The position numbers were made by a program, and so were the translations under genes. Shown piece by piece: positions 6,617 to 11,471 of a stretch of 11,471 nt of DNA. This DNA is from JBBTTS01 sp038064135 (GTDB lineage Bacteria; Patescibacteriota; Saccharimonadia; Saccharimonadales; OMJO01): assembly GCA_038064135.1 (NCBI GenBank), contig JBBTTS010000012.1, forward strand, positions 1 to 11,471. The letters run 5' to 3'. Position 1 is the stretch's first letter. Each line of letters opens with the position of its first letter. The notes beneath the pieces are model-generated. The model searched no databases, was not told the origin of the DNA, and was given only the letters and a program-made list of their open reading frames with translations.

Positions 6617-7897
6617 TTATCCGTTTAGTTGTTTTATCTTTGCTACAGTTTTTTCACTCATCATGCGGCTGGCAATATCACGACGACCTTCAGGTTTATC
6701 CAGTTCAACCTGCATCTTAGCATCTTTATATTGGCCTCTAAGAACATTAATTCGTATATCCAGTTCTTCATTTGTGATTTGAATATTTTCAGCCTCGGCG
6801 ATTTCTGCTAAAACTAAACCGGCTTTCACGCGGTCAGTTGCATCTGGCGTTAGTGTTTTTTTGCGATATTCTTCATCGGTGATGTTTTGGGTTTTTAAAT
6901 ATTCCTCATAAGTTTGACCGCGGTAAAGTAGGTTTTGCTTAAAATCTTTTACCATAAATTCGACTTGTTCATGTATTAGTGAATCTGGAACTTCTAGCTT
7001 AGATTTTTCTGTAATTTCTTTTATCATAGCACTTTCGTAATCACGCTCCGCTTGGTTGGATCGCTCGGACTGAAGCTGTTTTTTAATGTCTGTTTTTAGG
7101 TCGTTCAAAGTTTTGAACGGGCCAATGCTTGCCGCAAATTTATCGTCTAGACCTGGTAGGTTTACTTCTTTAACTTTATCGATTCGCACATTGAATGTTA
7201 CTTTTTTGCTCGCTAATGCACTGACAGAGTAATCTTTCGGGAAAGTTAAACTAAACGATTTATTAGCTTTAGCTTTTAGGCCAAGTAAGTTTGCTTCGAA
7301 ACCAGGAATAAAATTATTACTGCCAAGAATTAGTGGGTAAGCTTTGCCGTCAGCTCCAGCAACAGGCTGACCCTTTTTATCTGTGCCCGAGAAATCTATG
7401 GTTACTTCATCGCCATTTTTTGCCGGGCGTGTTACTGTTTTTCGTTCGCCGTTTCTGGTGCGCAGTGACCCTAATACTTCCATAATATCTTTATCTGTTA
7501 CTTTAGTTTCTGTTTTTTTAGATTTCAAATTTTTGTAATTACCAAGGCTTACTGGGCTAAATATATCCACATCTACGGCGAATTCTAATAAACTATATGG
7601 AACAAATTTTTTTAAAGTTACCTGGGGCTGACCTGCGGGGCGAATCTTTTGGTCATCAAGAGCAGCTGCGTATAAATCTTGCAGTGCATCCTCGAAAAAG
7701 TGTGACTGAAAGCTATTTTGGTCAACATGTTTTTCGATCATAGCCAGCGGTGCTCTACCTGCTCGAAAACCTGGCACTTTTACAGTCTTGGCAAAATGCT
7801 CAAGCGTATGACGTCTGGTAGACGCAAGGTCTTGTTCGTTGGCGTTAATAGTCAACTGAACATGGGTTGCTGTTTTTAAATCTTTTTTGACTTGCAT
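6617..7897 (-). CDS. tig: trigger factor, ribosome-associated chaperone and prolyl isomerase
   Basis: Trigger factor docks at the ribosome exit tunnel and shields nascent chains. It is 426 residues, close to the 432 of E. coli. The ribosome-binding signature is at residues 41-50 (VPGFRAGRAP, family pattern GFRxGxxP). The FKBP-type isomerase domain spans about 155-245 (GDEVTIDFSGT, then LILGSNNFIPGFEANLLGLK, typical of the family). The C-terminal half, about 265-426, is helical and charged, as expected for the chaperone arms. It heads a tight unit with two unknown small genes. The start at 7897 has no Shine-Dalgarno site; a TGGTACAAT extended -10 lies 11 bases before the ATG, so the message is probably nearly leaderless. 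It shares quality-control function with the downstream clpP, which has separate CIRCE control. Confidence 0.96.
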   Translation of the reverse strand: MQVKKDLKTATHVQLTINANEQDLASTRRHTLEHFAKTVKVPGFRAGRAPLAMIEKHVDQNSFQSHFFEDALQDLYAAALDDQKIRPAGQPQVTLKKFVPYSLLEFAVDVDIFSPVSLGNYKNLKSKKTETKVTDKDIMEVLGSLRTRNGERKTVTRPAKNGDEVTIDFSGTDKKGQPVAGADGKAYPLILGSNNFIPGFEANLLGLKAKANKSFSLTFPKDYSVSALASKKVTFNVRIDKVKEVNLPGLDDKFAASIGPFKTLNDLKTDIKKQLQSERSNQAERDYESAMIKEITEKSKLEVPDSLIHEQVEFMVKDFKQNLLYRGQTYEEYLKTQNITDEEYRKKTLTPDATDRVKAGLVLAEIAEAENIQITNEELDIRINVLRGQYKDAKMQVELDKPEGRRDIASRMMSEKTVAKIKQLNG

Positions 7898-7908
7898 TGT
7901 AGACAGCT

Positions 7909-7917
7909 ATTGTACCA
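7909..7917 (-). promoter_or_regulatory. tig promoter, extended -10, very short leader
   Basis: TGGTACAAT is an extended -10 (TGn plus TACAAT at 7909-7914). It ends 11 bases before the tig ATG, so the predicted leader is about 4-5 bases. No good -35 is visible at 17 bases; an A-rich tract fills the spacer, and extended -10 promoters often do without one. It lies in the 33-base gap after the preceding gene. Confidence 0.55.
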
Positions 7918-7930
7918 GGATTTTTATTTT

Positions 7931-8377
7931 TTACCAGAGCTGGGTTGAAATTGTCGCCAAAATCAATGGAAACAATATGGCCTCAATTATTAAGCCTTTT
8001 TTAGTCTCGGACCATTGAATTTTGTGATGAAACTTTTCAAAAATATTCGTATATTCTTTTTTGTTTACTTCTTGGGATTTAAGCCAGTAAGGTAGCCACA
8101 TTAGGTCTGGCGAAGCTGCTAAAATTCCACAAAGTACCAGCCCAAACCAACCTCCGGGTACTAGTACAATAGTTGCGATCAACAAACTAGCTGCCATGCC
8201 ACAATCAATTATTAGATACTTCATAAATTTCTTAGGGTCTTTGTTCAGTTCGTCATCGGTATAGTGAGGAATAGCGTCTAAAACAAAATGTGAAGCCAGA
8301 GCCAACGGAATTGCCAAAGGCAAAGGCAAAAGGGTGCCAATTAAGATTCCGCTAGCTGTGTGATTAGTGGCCGTCAC
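7931..8377 (-). CDS. small membrane protein, possible DUF457-like metal-dependent hydrolase
   Basis: This 148-residue protein has about four hydrophobic segments (roughly 10-29, 55-74, 76-90 and 128-145). Conserved-looking polar residues sit at segment ends: His6 in NHTASG, then SHFVLDAIPH (His30, Asp34, His38), Asp58, PDLMW (Asp91) and FHHKIQW (His117-His118). This spacing of His and Asp at membrane faces resembles the YdjM/DUF457 group of putative membrane metal-dependent hydrolases. The assignment is by resemblance only, and the activity of that group is poorly known. The start is GTG at 8377, overlapping the hisS TGA by 4 bases (GTGA), with a GAGG site 9 bases upstream in the end of hisS. 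It is therefore translationally coupled to hisS. It is followed by tig after 33 bases. Confidence 0.8.
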   Translation of the reverse strand: MTATNHTASGILIGTLLPLPLAIPLALASHFVLDAIPHYTDDELNKDPKKFMKYLIIDCGMAASLLIATIVLVPGGWFGLVLCGILAASPDLMWLPYWLKSQEVNKKEYTNIFEKFHHKIQWSETKKGLIIEAILFPLILATISTQLW

Positions 8378-9274
8378 TTATTTTTACCTCGATGGTCTTT
8401 GATTAGGCTGACAATTCGCTGCGGGCTGTGCTTTTCTTCGCGACCTTCATGCAAGTCTTTTATGACAATTTGGTTTTCGACAAGTTCTCTTTCGCCAATA
8501 AACAATGCGTAGCGAATATCTTTTTGGGTAGCTGATTTAATTTGCTTGTCAATTTTTCGACTCGAGGAATCAAGAATGATCTTTAACCCCATGTCGCGTA
8601 AGGCTTGTAAAACTTCTTGTGCCTTAGTGTAAACGTCACCAATTAGGATAGCGTAAGCAGCAGCGGGCGGTTCTAGTTTTGGTAAAATACTGTGTGATTG
8701 TAAAAAATTTAGCATTGTTACGTCGCCCATACCAAAACCAGCAGTTGGTATAGGATCAACACCAAACAAGCCCACTAAACCATCATACCTACCGCCGCCA
8801 AACATGCTGCGGTTATTTTCGGGGTGATTATCGAAAACTTCAAAAACAACACCGGTATAATAGTCAAAACCTCGCATCAAGCTAAGATCGAAGGCGATAT
8901 TTGATATGTGCGAATCTTCAAGCAGACCAATTAGATCTATTAGTTGTTGGGAAGCAGGTAAATTTTTCAGTGCTTCGGGCAAATTATTAATGTCGTCTGT
9001 TTTAAGAAGATTAAGCAGTTTGTCACTAGCGCCTGTTTCACGCTGGCTAGGTGTAAACAAGGCATCAACGCCTGCAGCAAAATCGCCATAATCCATTTTG
9101 TGCATGCGGTCGATTAATTTTGCCAAGCTGTAACTTTGTGTTTCGTCTAATTTTAAATAATCGCTCATAATAGAGTTTATTAACTGACGATGATTGACGC
9201 GAATAGTATACATATCGCGGTTTGCACAAACACTTTGCATAATTTTATCTGCCAGTAAAATTAACTCGTTCTCG
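8374..9274 (-). CDS. hisS: histidyl-tRNA synthetase, C-terminal part (split from its N-terminal part by the assembly gap)
   Basis: This carries residues from about 138 to 437 of the reconstructed HisRS. Family motifs in order, in reconstructed numbering: MRGFDYYTG at 271-279 and GGGRYDGL at 297-304 (histidine-specific motifs), the motif 3 region GFGMGDVTML at 317-326, and an anticodon-binding domain from about 340 to the end (AILIGDVY, then RYALFIGERE). Motif 3 has Thr where E. coli has Arg (GLERL). The stop is TGA at 8374, overlapping the next gene by 4 bases. The first 39 bases (9236-9274) duplicate the end of the N-terminal part with 2 mismatches. Upstream of that, toward 9379, the sequence is unrelated to HisRS. 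Dropping 9236-9389 joins both parts in frame as a 437-residue enzyme, so the gene is probably intact in the organism. The apparent ATG at 9357 belongs to the unrelated stretch. Confidence 0.93.
9236..9274 (-). repeat. 39-base duplicate of the contig end in hisS, copy A
   Basis: This copy matches 9390-9428 at 37 of 39 positions (differences at 9253/9407 and 9270/9424). Both code for E-(N or H)-ELILLADKIM. The duplicate flanks the N run and is most simply an unmerged overlap of two contigs. Confidence 0.9.
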
Positions 9275-9379
9275 CTCAAAAGACTCGTTATGCATTGGCG
9301 AGAGAAGAGTGATATTTCCAGGCTCACGTGGCTCACGTACTCGTAGTATAATAGCATTCGTTACAGCAAACCTTTGAGG
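9275..9379. other. unrelated sequence at contig end, probable chimera
   Basis: About 105 bases between the hisS duplicate and the N run do not code for HisRS in any frame. One minus-strand frame is open throughout (it includes NAIILRVREPREPGNITLL), with a perfect 9-base tandem repeat (GGCTCACGT twice). It may come from another locus or strain joined in error. Confidence 0.7.
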
Positions 9380-9389
9380 NNNNNNNNNN
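9380..9389. other. assembly gap (10 Ns)
   Basis: Ten unknown bases inside hisS. A fixed run of ten is a common scaffolding placeholder rather than a measured length. Confidence 0.98.
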
Positions 9390-9428
9390 TGCATAATTTT
9401 ATCTGCAAGTAAAATTAACTCGTGCTCG
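9390..9428 (-). repeat. 39-base duplicate of the contig end in hisS, copy B
   Basis: This is the partner of 9236-9274, directly adjacent to the N run. It is in frame with the N-terminal part of hisS and reads into EHELILLADKIM, the form expected in the true gene. Confidence 0.9.
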
Positions 9429-9841
9429 GCTTGAATTGTGTCTATTCCAAAAACGTCAACATTTAATTGCCAGTGTTCGCGTAATCGACCTCGCTGTGGG
9501 CGCTCATATCTCCAAAGGTTTGGGATTGAATACCAACGAACTGGGTAGCTAAGTTCTTGGCGTTTAGCAGCGACCATGCGACTAACCGTTGGTGTCATTT
9601 CGGGCCGAATGGCTACTTTGCGTCCACCGCGATCTTCGAATGTATAAGTTTGCTCATTAACAATTTCTTCACCCGATTTAGCGATGTAAAGCTCCAGAGG
9701 CTCAAGTATAGGAGCGTCATATTCTTCGTAACCAAATAGTTTGCAAACTTCAGCCCACTTATTAAAGATGTATTTTTGCAGACGTTTGTCTTCGGGGTAA
9801 AAATCGCGAGCACCTTTATAGGGCTGAGTTGATAATGCCAT
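9390..9841 (-). CDS. hisS: histidyl-tRNA synthetase, N-terminal part (split by the assembly gap)
   Basis: HisRS charges tRNA-His with histidine in the cytoplasm. This part gives residues 1-150. The N-terminus has the motif 1 region (KGARDFYPEDKR, residues 9-20, then APILEPLELY). It continues with QTYTFEDRGGRKVAIRPEMTP (64-84), and motif 2 is WRYERPQRGRLREHW (110-124) followed by QLNVDVFG. Motif 2 with REHWQLNVD, in place of the REFHQ form of E. coli, marks a divergent bacterial HisRS type. The frame stops at the N run, and the rest of the protein is at 9235-8374. The start is ATG at 9841 with no Shine-Dalgarno site. A TACAAT box ends 11 bases upstream and a TTG-type -35 follows the tRNA-Leu gene directly, so hisS can be transcribed on its own. 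Confidence 0.95.
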
Positions 9842-9852
9842 GGTTATTCTTT

Positions 9853-9881
9853 ATTGTATCTGATAGACCCAGTATGAACAA
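9853..9881 (-). promoter_or_regulatory. hisS promoter, very short leader
   Basis: TTGTTC (9876-9881) and TACAAT (9853-9858) are 17 bases apart. The -10 ends 11 bases before the ATG at 9841, so the leader would be about 4-5 bases. The -35 begins 4 bases after the CCA end of tRNA-Leu. Confidence 0.6.
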
Positions 9882-9885
9882 AACT

Positions 9886-9970
9886 TGGTGCGCGAGAGAG
9901 GACTTGAACCTCCACGCCTTGCGGCACGTGCTCCTAAGGCACGCGTGTATACCAATTTCACCACTCGCGC
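9886..9970 (-). tRNA. tRNA-Leu (anticodon UAG)
   Basis: An 85-base tRNA folds with a perfect 7-bp acceptor stem (GCGCGAG with CTCGCGC), discriminator A and an encoded CCA. The anticodon stem CGTGC/GCACG encloses the 7-base loop CTTAGGA, giving anticodon UAG (plus-strand 9934-9936), which reads CUN leucine codons. The long variable arm (TGCCGCAAGGCG) is class II, as expected for leucine. The T arm carries GGTTCAAGTCC. It sits 26 bases after pyrF and 44 bases before hisS. Confidence 0.96.
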
Positions 9971-9984
9971 AAACTTACAAGGCA

Positions 9985-10013
9985 ATTATACGAAATTTAA
10001 CTGAGGTTGTCGA
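9985..10013 (-). promoter_or_regulatory. promoter of tRNA-Leu, overlapping the pyrF end
   Basis: TCGACA (10008-10013) and a perfect TATAAT (9985-9990) are 17 bases apart. The -35 lies within the last codons of pyrF. The -10 ends 14 bases before the mature tRNA 5-prime end, giving a precursor leader of about 7 bases. Confidence 0.7.
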
Positions 10014-10731
10014 TGATGTTGCTCAAAACAGTTTGTGGGTCATTTTGTTCGTCAGTAAATGCTCTACCGACTACAAAATAGTCAGCGCCAGCATCCATCG
10101 CCTGACGAGGGGTCAGTGATCTTAGGTGGTTGAAAGTCGAGTAATCCGGCACAGCGATTCCGGTGGCCACAAGAGTAATTTTTGCTAATTCGGCATGGTT
10201 TCGAACAGACTCTACAGCAAATGACGGCACAAACAGCGCATCTACTCCTGCTTCGGCTGCCAATAAACTCAAATCGCACACCGCTTGTGTAATTGATTTT
10301 CCAAGCAACCTACGACATCCATTTTCGGATTCTCGTGAATCAATGGTGTGGGCGATAATTTTTGCTTTTCGACGAGCCTTAACAGCTGCTTCAAGTGACC
10401 CAGAAGTTGATAAACTATGTACACTAATCATGTTGGCTCCGGTTAGCGCCAGGTCGGTTATGATGTCTTCGGTATTTCCAGGTACATCGCTTATTTTAAA
10501 ATCTAGTACAACTCCGGCGTTTGGGGCAATTTCTCTGGTCATTTTAAACACCGCATTCCAGTTAACGGTATGTGTGCCGTCACGTGGAGTTACTCGCTTT
10601 GGTGCAATCTTGATCATACCTACTTCGGGACCAACGTCGTCAAGAACATGCTTTTCGCGCAGCAAATCTCGACTATCTAAAGCCAGTACTATACTGTTAC
10701 CTAAATTTTCGTGATTTACATCCCCAATCAT
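9997..10731 (-). CDS. pyrF: orotidine 5-phosphate decarboxylase
   Basis: PyrF converts OMP to UMP, the last step of de novo pyrimidine synthesis. The protein is 244 residues from the ATG at 10731 (numbering from that ATG). The N-terminal strand has VLALDSRD (Asp19), then IKIA with Lys41. The catalytic D-x-K-x-x-D signature is LDFKISDVPGNT (Asp77, Lys79, Asp82). The phosphate-binding end is ATGIAVPDYS and later GADYFVVGRAFTD, matching the family GADY(I/V)VVGR(P/A)IT. Hexulose-phosphate synthase shares the fold, but VPGNT after the Asp favours OMP decarboxylase. A TTG at 10734 could add one residue. There is no Shine-Dalgarno site; TACAAT ends 10 bases before the TTG-ATG pair region, implying a leaderless message. 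No other pyr gene is in the window. It lies 44 bases downstream of rsmD. Confidence 0.9.
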   Translation of the reverse strand: MIGDVNHENLGNSIVLALDSRDLLREKHVLDDVGPEVGMIKIAPKRVTPRDGTHTVNWNAVFKMTREIAPNAGVVLDFKISDVPGNTEDIITDLALTGANMISVHSLSTSGSLEAAVKARRKAKIIAHTIDSRESENGCRRLLGKSITQAVCDLSLLAAEAGVDALFVPSFAVESVRNHAELAKITLVATGIAVPDYSTFNHLRSLTPRQAMDAGADYFVVGRAFTDEQNDPQTVLSNIIDNLS

Positions 10732-10738
10732 CAATTAG

Positions 10739-10744
10739 ATTGTA
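10739..10744 (-). promoter_or_regulatory. candidate -10 of pyrF, possibly leaderless
   Basis: TACAAT ends 7 bases before the ATG at 10731, so the first transcribed base could be the A of the start codon. The only -35-like hexamer, TTGTGT (10764-10769), is 19 bases away, which is weak. pyrF might also be read through from rsmD. Confidence 0.4.
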
Positions 10745-10775
10745 GACCATAATCAAAAGTAAAACACAAGCAGAA

Positions 10776-11294
10776 TTAACGGTAAAAATACAACGCTGCG
10801 TCACCGAAATTTTTACTAGTTATTAGACTTAAACCATTAATTTTTAAATCTGATTTTGGTGGCAAAGATATTACAAAGAGTCCATCTTTATTTAGTGCAG
10901 CAACTAGGTTTTGAATTGTACCGCTAGGAACCGAGTTATAGGGTGGATCGGCAATTATGACATCAAATACTTTATTTGGATTATTTTGCTGCCAGCTAGA
11001 AACATTGGCTCTAATTGCTTTATAATTTTTTACTCCTAGGTTTTGGGCGTTTTGTAGCATGGTTTGGTGGGCATTTTTGTCGGAATCGATTGCAATAACT
11101 TCGCCGGCACCGCGACTAATAGCCTCTAGACCAATTGCACCGCTGCCCGCAAATGCGTCTAAAACTGTTAGTCCATAAATATCACCAAGTGTATTAAACA
11201 TGGCTCCACGTATCTTGTCGCTCATAGGGTGAGTTTTGTGACCGTGAGGTGCCGATAATACTCGGCCACCAAATGCACCACTAATAATCCTCAT
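10776..11294 (-). CDS. rsmD: 16S rRNA (guanine(966)-N2)-methyltransferase
   Basis: RsmD uses S-adenosylmethionine to methylate G966 of 16S rRNA in the small subunit. It is 172 residues, slightly shorter than the usual 180-200. The family N-terminus MRIISGAFGGRVL is present, then HPMSDKIRGAMFNTLG (22-37, family RPTxDxxREalFN). The SAM-binding motif is VLDAFAGSGAIGLEA (44-58, with Asp46 and Gly50-Ser-Gly52), acidic Asp70 follows at the end of the next strand, and the catalytic motif is DPPY (116-119). His replaces the usual Arg before Pro in the second block. ATG at 11294 overlaps the upstream stop by 4 bases (ATGA), so it is coupled to the preceding gene. Confidence 0.95.
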   Translation of the reverse strand: MRIISGAFGGRVLSAPHGHKTHPMSDKIRGAMFNTLGDIYGLTVLDAFAGSGAIGLEAISRGAGEVIAIDSDKNAHQTMLQNAQNLGVKNYKAIRANVSSWQQNNPNKVFDVIIADPPYNSVPSGTIQNLVAALNKDGLFVISLPPKSDLKINGLSLITSKNFGDAALYFYR

Positions 11295-11471
11295 TTTGCC
11301 AACCCAGCATCATAAAGTGCCAGGTACCAAGCCAGCGCAACAGTTTGAACCAAATTAGGCCCCAAACGATGTCTTACCTGCCAAGCAAGTTTTGGTGTCC
11401 ATCCTTTTTTATGGAATTGTTCATACATATCTAATACGATAACGGGCATGGCTCCCCAAATTCCACCATGA
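11291..11471 (-). CDS. C-terminal end of an unrecognised protein (start outside the window)
   Basis: An open minus-strand frame enters from the window edge and ends in TGA at 11291, giving 59 residues. It reads HGGIWGAMPVIVLDMYEQF, then KKGWTPKLAWQVRHRLGP, and ends ALYDAGLAK. It is rich in Trp and aromatic residues and has no motif I recognise. The stop overlaps the rsmD start by 4 bases, which argues for a real coupled gene. An internal ATG at 11449 could be its start (52 residues), but its ribosome site would be too close (GGAG, 2 bases), so continuation upstream is more likely. Confidence 0.65.
   Translation of the reverse strand, partial: HGGIWGAMPVIVLDMYEQFHKKGWTPKLAWQVRHRLGPNLVQTVALAWYLALYDAGLAK

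Noticed and set aside
9245..9357. ATG at 9357 as start of a separate protein containing the HisRS C-terminus
   Set aside because: The first 28 or so residues come from the unrelated stretch beside the N run, and the HisRS homology starts only at the duplicated segment. It is not a natural start.
8374..9841. hisS as a true pseudogene, frameshifted gene or intein-containing gene
   Set aside because: The interruption coincides with Ns and a duplicated end, and removal restores an exact full-length frame. There are no intein motifs or insertion-sequence ends.
10163..10714. A 183-codon plus-strand open frame opposite pyrF
   Set aside because: It is fully antisense to a gene with clear OMP decarboxylase motifs, and the product has the Ser/Ala/Thr-rich composition of a reverse-strand shadow. 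No promoter or ribosome site favours it.
8374..11293. Recoded UGA (Gly or Trp)
   Set aside because: hisS and the gene before rsmD end in TGA precisely at 4-base overlaps with the next start, and Trp positions use TGG, so the standard bacterial code fits.

Overview
The window reads as a chromosomal segment of a host-associated or reduced bacterium of the Candidate Phyla Radiation, most likely Candidatus Saccharibacteria (TM7). This assignment is an inference. It rests on the style of the RpoB, RpoC and HisRS sequences, the moderate to low GC, tightly packed genes, few Shine-Dalgarno sites, and a beta-prime subunit without its zinc cysteines. TGA works as a stop (hisS and the rsmD-upstream gene both end in TGA inside 4-base overlaps), so the UGA=Gly code of Gracilibacteria and Absconditabacteria does not apply. 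A run of ten Ns marks a scaffolded draft or metagenome assembly.

Every gene lies on the minus strand, so transcription runs from high to low coordinates. In that order: the end of an unrecognised gene (11471-11291), rsmD (16S rRNA methyltransferase), pyrF (OMP decarboxylase), tRNA-Leu(UAG), hisS (histidyl-tRNA synthetase, interrupted by the assembly gap), a small membrane protein resembling DUF457-type hydrolases, tig (trigger factor), two small unknown genes, clpP (protease subunit), an unknown 243-residue gene, rpoB, and the first 252 codons of rpoC.

The theme is information processing and protein quality control: ribosome maturation, tRNA and tRNA charging, nascent-chain folding (tig), proteolysis (clpP) and transcription (rpoBC). 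The clearest regulatory signal is a perfect CIRCE operator (HrcA site) at 5905-5931, whose loop contains the -35 box of a well-formed promoter for clpP. This indicates heat-shock repression of clpP by HrcA.

Several genes (tig, hisS, the 243-residue gene, pyrF) have a TACAAT or TATAAT box only 7-11 bases before the start codon, which implies leaderless or nearly leaderless mRNAs. clpP and rpoC instead have good Shine-Dalgarno sites. The hisS frame looks broken, but it is restored as a normal 437-residue enzyme if 154 bases around the N gap are removed. That stretch holds a near-duplicate 39-base end and about 100 bases of unrelated sequence, so the break is best read as an assembly error. No intergenic stretch exceeds about 180 bases. 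I see no mobile element, CRISPR array or clearly novel multi-gene system here.
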